From positions 24,616,001-24,680,000 of the forward strand of contig OU612072.1 of assembly GCA_914767715.1 (NCBI GenBank): 64,000 nucleotides of DNA, in the 5' to 3' direction. Shown one piece after another: positions 46,472 through 58,659 of the stretch. A program made the translations under genes and the position numbers. The notes under the pieces are model-generated. The model searched no databases, had not been told where the DNA came from, and saw only the letters and a list, made by a program, of their open reading frames with translations. Positions within the stretch are counted from its first letter, which is position 1, and each line of letters opens with the position of its first letter. Origin of the DNA: Membranipora membranacea (taxonomy: Eukaryota > Bryozoa > Gymnolaemata > Cheilostomatida > Membraniporidae).

Positions 46472-48522
46472 TTACTTTGTGCGTACATGTCCTAAAAATT
46501 CTTCTCTTGTCTCCTGATCTTCGCGGAAAAATCCAAGCATTGTACTGGTGATAGTTTTACTGGAAGTTTTCTGTACCCCTCTCATGACCATGCACATGTG
46601 ACTAAAGTGAACATTGAGAAATTGTTTGCATCTTTCGGCATCCATACTTTTATGTTAACAATATGTGATTATAATTACATTAGTCTAACCACACATGAAA
46701 AAATTTGGGTAATGTAAATCTCTGGGTAACATTTTTTTCCAGGGTTAGTTGATTCAGTTGAATCAAGGGGGTGTAGGTGGAATTAATGTCAGTATTGAGC
46801 ATCATCAAACCGAGACATTGCTGGAAGAATGACTGAGATTTCAGTAAGTACACTCACGTTGCCTCAATAACCACTCCGACACCAGCAGCTCCGACTGCTT
46901 CTTCCACAGTGTTTGCTATCTGCTTTGTTAGCCTCTCTTGTACCTGCAGTCTCCTACTGAACATCTCAACTATCCTAAAACATAAAGGCATATATCAGTC
47001 TGTAAAATGAAGTAAACCTCAAATGAACCGGAAATTTTCAAAGAGAGCAATGAATCATTGAGGTCGAACATTAACATTTTAGCCTGTGTTCTCAAGATTT
47101 GTTGCGGAAGGGGGGGGGGGGTTGGACAAAATTTGACAAATCTTGCTAACAAGCAGACAAAGGGAGGCAACCTTTATTCAACTTTCGAATAGAATGTGAT
47201 CACAATTTGGAAATCTTGAGATTTTAGAATAATTATAGAAAGTTTACATGTTTTGTCCTCCGGAAATCTTGTCAAGGCATGCTAGGGCAAACCATGATAA
47301 AGGTGTATTTAGGACTTCTGTCAAATCAAGCGTGAGTCATACTTTGCTTATAGCAAAGATCTGGAGTATGATATTTACAAACATGTAACAAGTATAGTAA
47401 ACAATGGTAGGGACAAATGTAAAGCTGTGATGATGATTCTATGCTTCTATGTGAATAAATTAACTCCCAATGACCAAATTTGGATATCATGCAACCAATA
47501 GCTGTATATTCAAAATTCTGTGATGACACAATTTGACTGACCTTGCTAGTTTGCTGAGTCCAAGTACTTTCTTATTTGGAAGGTAGCCTATGGAAACTTT
47601 ACCGTAGAAAGGTACCAAGTGGTGCTCACAAAGAGAGAACATCTCAATATCTTTAACAATAACCATCTCATCTGTATCCACTGTGAACAATGCACCATTC
47701 AAAAGATCTGCAACAGCATAAAAAAAATTGGTTATAGAATCACTCAGACCAGAATTGGGTGAGATTGTTTAGGGATGCCCAACAGCCCGTGATCAGTCAA
47801 CTTGGTCTAAAAGTGTATCGTAAATGGGCCATAACCATGATGATTGACGATGTAAGCTTTGTATGCAATTTACTTTGAGGAAGCTGCGTGTCACTTTCAT
47901 TCATATCCAAACAACCTTCATGAAAAAAAGTAATTACGAATATATGTTTTGTTTCGCAGTTATCTTTCATAGAAAGTGTGTTCTCTCTATGATATCAATC
48001 AATTAGGCAAACATTGTACAACTTTTTACCAAGGATAGGAGGCAAGCAAACTTTAGAAGGGGGCATTATGTTGATTGTAGGGAGGCATTGATGTGAAAAT
48101 ATAATCTGCATGGCTTATTCTTGGCAAGCCTGTCTGATTTATTGCATGAAATCTTAGGATTTATTTACAGTCATGCAGCATTACTCATTTATGTCGATAT
48201 AACACTGGATACAGTCCTCAGGTATCCTCCAAGGCCTAGAGGAATCTCTAATGAGCCCTGATTGTAAACTCTGACAAACAAGATAATCTTAAGCTCCTTA
48301 CATACTACACACATCCTCCACGGCCTTGCACTGCCTTGTATAGTATAGTATAGCACAGAAGTACCCACCTTCTAAAGATTCATTGTAACCTTTAGTAAAG
48401 AACATGAGTGCTTTAGCAGCCCTCTCTGGTGTTTTAATAAGCCCTTCTCTCTCAGGATCCTCACCCATACCCTTCACTATAACTCTCACTGCTGCAGCCA
48501 TTACTTTGATCCGATCAGCTTC
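46472..48522 (-). CDS. GCH1: GTP cyclohydrolase I (four C-terminal exons; first exon not certain)
   Basis: The enzyme converts GTP to dihydroneopterin triphosphate, the first step of tetrahydrobiopterin synthesis, in the cytosol as a homodecamer. Exons, all phase-consistent: 48522-48369 ([40 protein letters not shown]), 47707-47542 ([38 protein letters not shown]), 46974-46858 ([29 protein letters not shown]) and 46601-46472 ([29 protein letters not shown]), then stop. The zinc ligands are seen: Cys and His in SLCEHH and the Cys in HMCMVMRG. The catalytic core is complete, and exon boundaries within the core match my recollection of vertebrate GCH1. A minus-strand open frame at 49068-48800 might supply the variable N-terminus, but its splice donor could not be decided. 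Confidence 0.95.
47111..47121. repeat. Poly-G tract
   Basis: A run of about 11 G in an intron of the GTP cyclohydrolase gene. A comparable poly-C run lies at 57590-57603. Confidence 0.7.
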
Positions 48523-48799
48523 CTGTTGAACAAGAATAATGTTATGACACTATATTTTACTATGTCTGATAGGCTGGCCAACAGCAATGAAAGTTTGAGA
48601 ATGGGCAGAGTCGGCTTGAAGATATAAAGAAGACATGAAACCTACACACAGTTTTTTATATCATTTAATGCTCATAATCAGACTCAGGGAGCTGAAGAGA
48701 CCCGCTACAAATTAAAGAATTATAATTCTCTAGAATTTGTGAGGTGACCTGCAGAAAATGGACAAGGGAGGGCAGTGGATATATTGGATATGAGCCATT

Positions 48800-49092
48800 C
48801 ACAATACGCTGTATTTGGTATTTCTGCCTAAAGATGCAACACTATATTTGAGAAGGAAGTTTACAAACAACGAAAAGTCCTTTTTTGGCGGTTTTACCAT
48901 GCCATTGTCCTGGCAATCCTGCTTGCCCTTGTTGAACTCAGGAGACTGACAAGTGTCAGTACTTTCATCTATTGTGTTTGGCTGTATCAGGAGATCTTCT
49001 GTATTGAACTCTAAGTCTGATCCCGAATAAGGCAGGGTGTTGTTAGTACTTGAATTACACAGCACCATTGTGACACTGTAATCATAGGACAA
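48800..49092 (-). CDS. Possible N-terminal exon of the GTP cyclohydrolase gene
   Basis: An open frame beginning at the ATG in MVLCNSSTNN, or at an upstream ATG at 49092, reads acidic and polar residues (GSDLEFNTEDLLIQPNT, SPEFNKGKQDCQDNG, KPPKKDF). It precedes the first recognised GCH1 exon by about 280 bases on the same strand, where a variable N-terminus is expected. No donor in the right place was clearly better than others, so its membership is inferred only. Confidence 0.35.
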
Positions 49093-49164
49093 TAGTTATG
49101 GTAGACAATAAAACCTTTCAATTGTGAATAGTAATAAGACGGACCCATATTTTTTCCAGGGAAA

Positions 49165-50098
49165 CGCCCAAAATGGCCCTTGAGAGAAAACGGCCCAAGG
49201 CCCAAAATGGCCCGCGGCCCAAAACGGCCCAGTATAATTTTTGAGTTCTCCAAGTCCCAAAACCATTAAAAACATGTTAAGCCGAGAGTCTTAAGTTTTT
49301 GGGAAAAAAATTAAATTTTTCAAATTTTTCAAAACAATGACCGAGTATGATTTTTTAGCTCTCCAAGTCCCAAAGCCTATATAAAACAAGTTAATTCAAC
49401 AAACTTAAGTTTTTGGGAAGAAACTCAAGTTTTCAAATTTTTTAAAAAACAACCCAGTATGATATTTGAATTCCCCAAGTCCAAAAACCTCTAAAAACCG
49501 AGTTAAGCCAAGAAACCTAAGTTTTTGGGAAAAAATTAAGTTTTCAAAAAAAAAACTCATTTTTTAGAGGTTTCGGGACTTGGAGAACTCAAAAACCATG
49601 TTTGGCCTTTTTTTTGAAAAGTTTGAAAACTTTAGTTTTTTCCCAAAAACTTAAGTTTGTTGACTTAACTCATTTTTTAGAGGTTTCGGGACATAAAGAA
49701 CTCAAATTAATGCTGGGCCGTTTTTTTGAAAAGTTGGAAATTTACGTTTTTCCCAAAAACATAAGTTTGTTGACTTAACGCGTTTTTTGGAGGTTTTGGG
49801 ACTCAGAGAACTCAAAAATCATACTTGCCTGTTTTTTTGAAAAATTTGATACCTTAAGTTTTTCCCAAAAACTTAAGTTTGTAGACTTAACTCGCTTTTT
49901 AGAAGCTTCGGGACTTGAAGAACTCAAAAATCATACTTGGCTGTTTTTTTCGAAAAAAAATTTCCAATTAAATTATTTCACAAAAACTTAAATTTGTTGA
50001 CTTAACTTGTTTTTTAGAGGTTTTGAGTCATGACGAACTCAAAAATCATGCTGGGCCGCTTTTGGCCGCGGGCCGTTTTGGGCCGTGGGCCGTTTTGG
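49165..50098. mobile_element. ~0.93 kb fold-back element built of ~112 bp repeats
   Basis: GC-rich ends are made of short repeats of GGCCCAAAA (left) and GGCCGTTTTGG (right) and are inverse to each other. Inside, three ~112 bp units in one orientation (starts near 49230, 49341, 49452; TCTCCAAGTCCCAAA ... CTTAAGTTTTTGGGAA) face five in the other (near 49567, 49681, 49792, 49904, 50018; GAGGTTTCGGGACTTGG ... TTCCCAAAAACTTAAG). The switch is near 49555. There are no coding regions. It resembles the larger element at 37.8-42.6 kb in plan, not in sequence. The target duplication was not resolved. Confidence 0.75.
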
Positions 50099-50099
50099 G

Positions 50100-51430
50100 A
50101 CCGAGCTTTATCCAGCATATCGATAGTTGAGATAATATTCATGGTCGATAATGAGACGCTTGTTTCCAAGGATCGATAGATTTACAAACAACTTTCACAA
50201 CATGGCTTCTTACCACCAACATGGTGATACATTCAATATACTCACAATGCAATGCAATGCACAATGCACAATGCAATGGCTATGACTGCTTTCCACTCCA
50301 TACTGGTCTTACTCTCTGAGTTGAGAGTGAATTGTGTGCTCCTGTCTGGATGTTATGCAGCCTCTCTGACAGCTCCTAGCTGAGATATCAAAAGTGTTTC
50401 AATTTGTGCATGCCAAGGTAGAAAGCAAGGATTGCTGGATGAACATGCTAAGGAACGAAATTGTTAACGAAGCAAGGAATGGTAGAACTTGACAACATGG
50501 AATTTGTAATCTGTATCTTTATATGCATATAGCAGCACATGTACTTGCATCGAGTATCACCTTTACAGTCAGAAATCAATTGTTTACATAAACTGAAACT
50601 TATGAGTGAATTGATATTTATTTGTGGGTTATCGAATTTATAACATCAGCAAGGCACAGCAAGCTGTAAGACTTTCAGTAACCTATGATTGTCATGTAAA
50701 GTCCTTGATTGATTCAATCTGTCATCTTGTTGGGTTTAAGGTAGCTACTTCTTACTGACTTGACTTACTGACCCTCAAAATACCATCATTACCGATTGAA
50801 AACTCACAAACAACTCAAAACACAGCAGACAGTTTTACAGTTCGGGAAATTCTCAACCAACTGCCACCATAGATGTGTTCTTTCATAAATAGTTAAAACT
50901 TTCTAGGGGTTTTAGGCAACGGATGAACCATTTTGGGGAAAGTATCGTCTCACACCAACATTCTCTCTGCACATCAAACGAGACAAGGCAAAGTAAGGCG
51001 AGACTAAGATGCAAAATCCTCTCAGTCACTATGTGGAATATTCCCTGTAAATTTTTTCACGTTAAGCAATAGTTTCCTCAATCTAAAGTCAAATCAACGA
51101 TGCCTTGATCTTAAATCACAAATCTTCAAACTCTCAAATCTTTATCTATGTTTTCCTACTTTCTTGTTGGCACTTGATAGACCTTACCTTATGCGAAAAG
51201 AATCTATTGCGTTGATGACAGCAAACACTCCTGCTTACAAACCTACAGTTCCATGAAATGAAAGCTCGTGATGCCTCACCTAACCTTGTTGACTGAATTG
51301 CGAAATGGTTACCATGACAAAACAAATTCTTTAAATAAATATTGTTCATGTGTTAAAGGCATGCCAAAAGTACATACAGTAAACTAATATAGAAAACCTT
51401 CATTCAAGGTAACAGTTAGGCTTGCAATTC
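50100..51430. other. Intergenic, no supported gene
   Basis: A short ACAATGC tandem repeat at 50246-50275 is the only structure noticed. Confidence 0.4.
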
Positions 51431-51615
51431 CCTTTAATGTACTCTAAGAATTTTAGGTTATTAAGCCCATAAATCTTACAACTCTGAGTTTTTGCATAAT
51501 TAAATGCTCATTCAATGCAGCCTAGTCTGTATCGTTGAATGAGTATTTAATTATGCAAAGAATTGTAATGATTTATGGGCTTAATAAACTAAAATTCCTA
51601 GAATACAATAAAAGG
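51431..51615. mobile_element. ~185 bp palindromic MITE
   Basis: The two halves are inverse copies over almost their full length: ATTAAGCCCATAAATC near 51459 is matched by GATTTATGGGCTTAAT near 51571, and GCATAATTAAATGCTC by GAGTATTTAATTATGC. The loop is about 25 bases near 51520. Ends are approximately CCTTTAATGTACTCTA and its inverse. Confidence 0.75.
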
Positions 51616-51855
51616 AAGTTATACAGCACTTAACATTGTAATGATCCATGAGTTTTTCGACAGCTTTGTTATGGGCATTGCGCTCTTTGTGCTCATCTTT
51701 ATCAATTTTATATTGAAAGCAAAGCAAAAACGAATCAGAGACAACGATGCGTTAACAGTAATCTGAAAATTCATACATCTTTGTTCCAAACTTCTTTAAT
51801 TGAGAGTGATTGAACAGAACATATTTAGATCCCATCACAGAGTAAGGATATACAG

Positions 51856-52319
51856 TAGTGGCGTATATTAGCAATCACGGACCACGGATATCCGTGAATG
51901 AAATTCCTCACCTATAACTCGCGTATTGAAGCTTTTATTTACAGCCAGGCTGAATAGCTCAGTGTGTAGAGCATCTGCCTGATACTTACTGTGCATTGAG
52001 AATGTTGTGGGTTCGAATCCCAACTTGGTCACATTTTTTTTCAAATGGATGCTTTATAACTGGAGCATTTTTACCGTAATCTTCTACTGCTATTGAATTG
52101 TTTCCTGAAAGCACCCAACAGCTCAGTGAGCTATTGAAATACCTCTCTCCTTGCACTATTTTGCTACCGATATACAAAAATTTCCGTAGTGGGAGGCCGC
52201 TTAAGCACCCCTCCCACACCCTCCCCGCCACGCCTACAGCGTGTGGATCAGGCTGCGCCCGATCATTATGCTCATCTCTACAAAGTCAGTGAGTGAATTT
52301 TTTTTAAATATACGCCCCT
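51856..52319. mobile_element. Inner MITE/SINE-like insertion carrying a tRNA-like head
   Basis: Flanked by direct GATATACAG at 51847-51855 and 52320-52328, a 9 bp duplication. Its ends (AGTGGCGTATATT and AATATACGCCCCT) are inverse with one mismatch. It contains a tRNA-like segment with a polymerase III promoter. Terminal inverted repeats together with a tRNA promoter are an uncommon mixture; it may be a MITE that picked up a tRNA-derived sequence, or a SINE inside a MITE. Confidence 0.65.
51949..52031 (+). ncRNA. tRNA-derived segment with A and B boxes (not a functional tRNA)
   Basis: The A box TAGCTCAGTGTGTAGAGCA (51955-51973) and B box GGTTCGAATCC (52010-52020) are near consensus for RNA polymerase III. 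The acceptor ends do not pair well (5' GGCTGAA against 3' CTTGGTC) and the anticodon arm is not a clean hairpin, so it is a tRNA relic or SINE head. A run of T follows at 52034-52040, able to terminate a pol III transcript. Confidence 0.6.
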
Positions 52320-52699
52320 GATATACAGAGGGGACACTTCAATGATCGTTATAATTCCTGCTGTTTTATCGACTGGGGGAAATTCATCAATCTGGACACC
52401 TGCCAATTCCAGAATATATATAATTAGTTACAATGGAGTTTTGATAGGTCATCATTCATTCTGTATTCATCCTAAAGACTGATTTCCAACCTTTCTGAAA
52501 TATCCAATCTTCAAACCATACACCATGTTATTGTCATTTTTTGCTAGGATATATAGGCTATGAGTAATCCAGGTTTTTAAAATGAGTTTTATCATATAGA
52601 TTTTTCATGGGGCATAGGTCAATGCACGAATATTTCCTAATTTTGATGACCAGCCGTCTATCAATTGTCCCCTCTGTATATCCTTACTCTGTGATATAA

Positions 52700-53750
52700 A
52701 TTTCAAGCTTACTTGTACTTGAGCAACCTTTCATACAAACTCTTGGCATTCTAACAACCTTGCATCATCCCTTTAAAAACCTCATCGAACCTCATGCCAA
52801 CCAGTGATTGATTATTTATTTTCTTTTTCCTCCTAACATTATCTTTCAAAGTATTTTACTATTTCACTATTTTATGCCATCACTAGCTGCTGCTACACAA
52901 TACTATGGCTAGTAAACACACCTCAAACTCATTTGCATCAATTAATCAAGTTGAGGGATGTGACTTTTAGAGATGGGTAGGCCTGAACAGAGGCTCTGCT
53001 GAATTCTCCTCTCTACAACCCATGGAATGGCACCTGATTTGAGCTGTCAGGCCATATCCATTGTATTATCCGTAGTTGGAACGCAACGCAAAAAAGCCAT
53101 CTACCACTGATCAAGATCCAAAGTTCTACTGAATTTAGGGCAAAGCTGGGACAATGGGCATTGCATAAGCAAAGACCAAGGCTATGTTCATGTTCAAATT
53201 CAATTCATCAAGTATTTGTTATTGTGACCTTGGCCTTATCTCACAGTAGTATTAGCCAACAATGTGTGCTTTGGTATCATAACAAAAATCAAGGGTCAAA
53301 AGAAAATCACTGCTGTTTGTCAAAATCATAACTAGTCTCATATGTATAACTCCAAATTGCGGTTCTCTCAAAAGGACAATCATGTCCTATAAAACTAAGC
53401 TACACCTGTTAGTCTAATGGTGGCCGCGCAACTAAGCTTCAAGTAGTTGTGCACACAACCAGCGAGGACCGGAAAGTTGCAGTCTATTTTAAACCTACCA
53501 GTCAAAGAGTGTGGTGAAAAGATAAAAGGCCGAATTGCTTGGTACACTGTCTTCCTAATACTATGTGTAGGCTTAGGTCTGCTTGATTAATAAGACTTTG
53601 ATTAACCCGTTCATTTGTCAACTCAATATAGGAAAATTCATTGAAAGAATATAGTAATAGATGAATATAATAATATATTTTGATTTAGCAAGTTGAAGAG
53701 GAAAAACAGTTTGATGTAACAAGTTTTCAGATTTAAGAGTATCAGTAAAG
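52700..53750. other. No supported gene
   Basis: Intergenic stretch downstream of gene E; nothing recognised. Confidence 0.4.
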
Positions 53751-53758
53751 TCTGCTCT

Positions 53759-55359
53759 CTACTCTTCAGTAGCTTTGCAGTCTTCTGAAAGTCCCTGGGC
53801 CTGATTGGTGGAGTTGAAGCTTCTGCATTCTCTGTTTGCTGTAACAGAGGAAGACATCAGGTAAGTTAAAGGAAGTTAATGCTTAAGACTCAATATGGCT
53901 CCTGTACTAATCTTTTCAAGTTACAGCCAACAAAAAAGAAAACTCTTCTTCTATTAACAGCGTTATCAGGATTAAGAAACCCATCTTCCAAATATGGTGA
54001 TTCTTGTTGCTATTTAGGGGTACTTTGAGAGAAAAATTTAAATGGGAATTTGTTATATATTGTCTAACTTGTATTCTCGAGTTCGATAGGAGTTGTCATG
54101 ACACTCTACCACTATAGCTTAAAATCCTATGAAAGAGAGGAATGAAAACCAGAAAGTCTCTCACTCACTCACTGATACAAGATCCGTTGTCATCTATGAA
54201 GTCATCACAGCGGACATGTACATTATCTTTACAGGGGAACGCATAGGTCACTTTCTTGTGGTGGTGCTGGGTCACCTCTCTCGATTTCACACTTGAGTAA
54301 AAGATAAACACTGGATATTTTAAAATTGAGAGTTATCACTCACTAAAACTGCTGTCTGTAGATGTAGCAATCAGCCTCTGTCGGTCTGTTCGGATAAAGA
54401 TTGGATGGGCACTTGTAGTTCACAGCTGTGTGGATAACAGATCGTGAAGCGCTTGATTTGAGGGTCTTATACCCGATGTAGCGCTCAAAAGTTGTCACAT
54501 TGTAGGGGCTACTGGCGCAACACAATCCTCTCAACCTAAATATTTAAGTTGAATGAATAAATTTCCAAGGTAAGCATTGAGCTGAGATCAGTAAGTGGTG
54601 TTAGAAAAAACATAAGCTTTATTGACCAAGTGGCTTTTTATCTATGCTAGGTTGGAAAAGAGGGGAATTTGTCAATGCTCACTGTTGCATTTGCCAAAAT
54701 GGTATGAATGTGCAATATTAGGAGGATGGTAAGGGTCAGATTTAGTGGATCCAGTGGATATCATCTGTCATTCTAGGAGTGTTTTGGCTAACATTATCTC
54801 AAAGTATCAGCAAAAACAACACTGTGAATGCTAATTGAACATTAATTGGAAGGTAACAATTTTTTTCTCTCTTGATGAACAGTAAATGTAAATGAGCAAG
54901 AATAACTTTACTTCTTTATAAGGTCATGGCTCAGCTTATTACTATACAATCTTTTTGAACGTTTCCAATAACGATTAACAAAATCCCCAAAAAAATTGAT
55001 GGTAACCCGCAATAACTTGAAAAAGGGTGTCATTAAACCTCTGACTACCTTCCACTTTGATGCTGAATTATCAGCTTTCTAGCACAATGACTCTTGCTGC
55101 TAACAGTATATCAGCAGCAATTTGTTAAAACTTACAGTTCAAGTGGCTGAGCTGGAATAAAGACTGAGGGATCTTCAATTGGGTCACCTATATCTGCTTC
55201 TCCATCACCAACATGACAACCAGTTTGAGAACCACCGACTATCACCTGATCACCATTTAAAACCTGACCAATAGGTTCTCTTATTGATTCTCCATATCCG
55301 TAAAGCAAAACCTCAGTTGAAATTATCAACTGGACTTTCACCAGAGACATACTTTTCAT
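53759..55359 (-). CDS. Gene E: small Cys-rich, probably secreted protein, four coding exons
   Basis: Exons with matched phases: 55359-55136 (MKSMSLVKVQLIIS; GGSQTGCHVGDGEADIGD), 54535-54344 (LRGLCCASSPYNVTTF; NYKCPSNLYP; EADCYIYRQQF), 54291-54173 (VTQHHHKKVTYAFPCKDN; VRCDDFIDDNGSCI) and 53838-53759 (TNRECRSFNSTNQ, then stop). The product is about 205 residues with around 11 cysteines clustered in the later exons, and N-glycosylation motifs (NVT, NST). The N-terminus is only weakly hydrophobic, so secretion is an inference. A TATA box and a leader exon with a strong donor (55490, GTAAGT) lie upstream. The family was not recognised. Confidence 0.65.
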
Positions 55360-55489
55360 GATGTTTCTAATAAAAAAATAAACAAAGCATTCATAAAATT
55401 GTTTATTAAGATATTTAATTTTGAAACTTAATTTAAAAAAGTTTTTTTTTCTGATTGGAGCAATGTCAATGTGAAACTTTCAACTTACC

Positions 55490-55535
55490 AGATAAATGTG
55501 TTACCCTTTTGAGGACAGAGGCAACACTGATATGT
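55490..55535 (-). other. Probable 5' UTR exon of gene E
   Basis: Ends in CTG/GTAAGTT on the minus strand. Joining it to the acceptor at 55370 gives a stop just before the ATG at 55359, which supports that ATG as the start. Its 5' end is placed ~30 bases after the TATA box. Confidence 0.45.
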
Positions 55536-55555
55536 GAGATATACATGAATGCACT

Positions 55556-55566
55556 ATTTATATATA
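55556..55566 (-). promoter_or_regulatory. TATA box of gene E
   Basis: TATATAAATAG on the minus strand, about 30 bases before the inferred transcript start near 55530. Confidence 0.5.
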
Positions 55567-56182
55567 AAATATGAAAAGGAAGTGAGGATATGAAGATTCA
55601 CGGACAACTTGATTGGACATCCGAAAAAAACAGGCACTCAGCTTCAACTAATATAAAAAAAGGCTGTTACCCCTGAGTGACTTCAATCAAAATATGCGGT
55701 TGGTCATTTTATCCTCCTGACTTTTAAAAATACTACAATATCAGCTGTCGATAATGATCAATGTAAAAATTGAGTTTTCAGATACATCGGAACTAAAATA
55801 TTTCTTAGTGTTCGGACAGACAGATACAGACTTGCGAATTTAACCTTACTGACCCGACAATGTTCGAGTTTTTCACTTGTTAATATATCATATCTAGTTT
55901 TGATCCCCTGTTTTGTAAAATATTCGATTTTTTCACCATGTATAACTGGCACAACTAAGTAACTGCCTGACTAAAACATGCTTTGATCTTTCGGGAGGCT
56001 TTAAATTTTACATTTTCAAAAAATTTGTGCAATCTGGTAACACATGATATTTGGCTTTGCGTCACGTATCCACTTCTAAATGAAAAAGTATATTGTATAA
56101 AAACTATTTGTTCATATCATCATTTCCTATCTTCTTAGTACATTATTCACTCGCATATAGCGCATCATTGCCTAATGTATAG

Positions 56183-58657
56183 ATCTACCTAAGGGTCTGC
56201 TGCCTGTATCTAAAATAGCTGAACTGGAGGAAGGTCTCAAAAATGGATTGGTAAGAACTATTTTGACATCTATAAAGGGTTTTCCAAGTAACTTAGATTC
56301 TCAATACTTTTCCTTAACTTTTACTACAATGTGCATGGAAATTAAAGCAAAAGATAACTTATATCTTGAGATTTTGATTATTGTTATTCACTACATCGCA
56401 TTGAATTTTCTGGATTTCTAGTAATTTCACCAAGATGTGTCTTGATTAAAAAAATGTAATATTTTCCATCGTAAAAACTTGTGCAAAATGTTATGAAACT
56501 ACAACTAGACAGAATCTAGAGTGCCTCATAATTAATGTAGCTGGCATCATCAAATACTTGACTTTAGATTCCACTGGCTAAGGAGTATGTCACCAGATTT
56601 CTGGAGCAGGACAGAAAAAGAAGAGCTATAGATGGTGTTAGTGAAGCCTGGTGCTGCCAAGAGGAGCGGAGCAGAGCAGAGCAATAAGGTCATCTGAATA
56701 GTTGGGGTCTTCATAACTAGACAGAGCATCCAGAACATACGGGCATCTGAGCTATATAGTCGCAGAGAATAGTTGGTCTCTACAAGACAATAGGTAATAA
56801 TTCTAGAACAGAAAAGCTTTATGTGAGCAATCATTCCAGGTATGCGAGTTTTCACCCAAATGAAGGGACGGAAAAATTAAGGGGAGGAGGTGGGTGTTCA
56901 CAGGCTGTGAACAAGATTCAGAAAGATCAGGGCATTAGCAAACTTCCTGAAACTGGCTTGGGCTGTGAAAGCTTTCACTCAACAACCAATAGGAATAACG
57001 GACACCATAGACTTAATAGACATGAATGTCTATAAAGTATTGCTTGCAGTATTGATTAGAATTATCTCCCCTTGTAAATAGAGAATACAACTTGTTATAA
57101 ATTATCCCTCTTAAAAATTGCTTTTTCTAGAAAAAGTTTGTATTTTGTTCATAAACAGTTGTCCATTGATGAATCTATCTATCAGGATACATGAGCATGG
57201 TGTGCGGTACAAAATAGCGGGTCTACTTTTATAATCTGATATTAATAGATGTTACCCTATTTGAATCATACTTTAATCCATTTCTCATAATTGAATCCCC
57301 CATCTTCCTCAAAAATCAGATAAATATGCGAAACATGAACCGCATATTAAATGTTGTTGGAATCAATCTCATAATGTGGTTAATTACAATATTGGGTCTT
57401 TAAAATTTGAATGGGCAATGTTTCACTAAAGCGAATTATCACTATCAATTCACTCAAATTTATTGCTTCAATTAGACAAATTCAATCCCAAATTGCTCAC
57501 TCAGAGATTAAACGGTCCCATCAAAGTCAGGTCTCACTCGCTAAGTGAGTGAGGGAACAAATTGCAACTTGAGATGTCTTTAGGTGACCCCCCCCCCCCC
57601 CCGCCCCAGAAGTTGGATGCCTACTTCGATCATAAATTATGATTGATCATGATTACCTTATGCAATCTAAGGCACACTGAGAAGTATCAGACCATTTTTA
57701 GTTCTTTCCCTTTTTGTTGTGCAGTTGGTTACAGTTCAAGTTACCAATCCAGATAATGCGTATCATATAAACTCTACTTATACAGCACTGATAACAATTC
57801 AAGTTGAGAAAACATTGAATGCAGAAGGATCGATCAAATGTGGTTTTGCAGGCTGGAAAAGATGCTCTCCTGATAAACAGACAAAAGTGTAAGAAATATG
57901 TTATATAATAAAATTTCGATAATTTTGAAGTTTATATCGATTATCCTCATAACCTGTTACCATACAATCAGAGCCTGCTGTATTTGAACTTTGACCTCTT
58001 TTGTTTAGAGGACTGTGATTGAATACCGTCAGGACTACAAATGGATCAGTATCTCAGGAGTGGAATGGTGGTTGTCCTGAGGAGAAAGTGGTTTGCTGCG
58101 ATGGTTACATCTTCAGGGCTGTATCAGACAACTGCCTAGTAAGTATATGTGAATTAACATGACCCATCGTGTTGCGTTCAGAGTGATGCGAATGCCTTTT
58201 GCCCTTAGATTTTTTATTACTACTTGTTAAGGGATGCTGGAGCACTGGATACTAGTTATCACCCACCAAGATATTTGAGTACAAAAGAAGGCAGTTTGCC
58301 TGATGTTTGAAGACTCAGGCATGATGCATTCAAATTAGGAAACTCTAACATCACTAAAAGCTGGTTTGTCTAATTGAATGATCTAACTACCTACACATTA
58401 TTCTAGTTAGTTGATTAATTACATTACTTGGCATTATTTATGTATCAACAATAGAAGTGCAATGTGGCAGAACAGTGTAATCTCTTTGTGTCAACCTTTC
58501 ACTCGTTGTTTGTGAGTTCTGGTTCTTTCTCATTACAGCTGGACAAGAGTATTCTGATATGGTGGATCTGCAAAAGAAATACTGTCAGTTTGATCTCGGA
58601 ATTCTCGATAAGTTTGCGCCCCTTCCTATTGACTTGCCATGCCCTAGATTCGACTAG
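56183..58657 (+). CDS. Gene D: Cys-rich extracellular-type protein, at least three to four exons, 5' end unknown
   Basis: Exons: 56183-56250 (tentative; VSKIAELEEGLKNGL), 57725-57888 (LVTVQVTNPDNAYHI; IKCGFAGWKRCSPDKQ), 58033-58138 (GSVSQEWNGGCPEEK; VVCCDGYIFRAVSDNCL) and 58539-58657 (GQEYSDMVDLQKKYCQFDLG; DLPCPRFD, stop). The second-to-third join is phase-consistent. The third-to-last join works if the third exon is extended to about 58150. The VCCDGY segment recalls Cys-rich extracellular modules, but no family is assigned. The gene is arranged divergently from gene E; no signal peptide exon was found. Confidence 0.5.
57590..57603. repeat. Poly-C tract
   Basis: A run of about 14 C, interrupted by G at 57603 and then continued, in an intron of gene D. 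Confidence 0.7.
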
Positions 58658-58659
58658 CC

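Larger units (their letters stand above)
51834..52695. mobile_element. Outer MITE with 30 bp terminal inverted repeats
   Basis: The left terminus (ATCACAGAGTAAGGATATAC, continuing AG) and the right terminus (52666-52695) are perfect inverses over 30 bp once the inserted element at 51856-52328 is removed. No coding capacity. Confidence 0.75.

Noticed and set aside
51949-52031. Functional tRNA gene
   Set aside because: The internal promoter boxes are good, but the acceptor stem does not pair and there is no clean anticodon arm.
53400-53470. tRNA-like phrase TTAGTCTAATGGTGGCCGC
   Set aside because: It resembles an A box, but no B box or cloverleaf follows.
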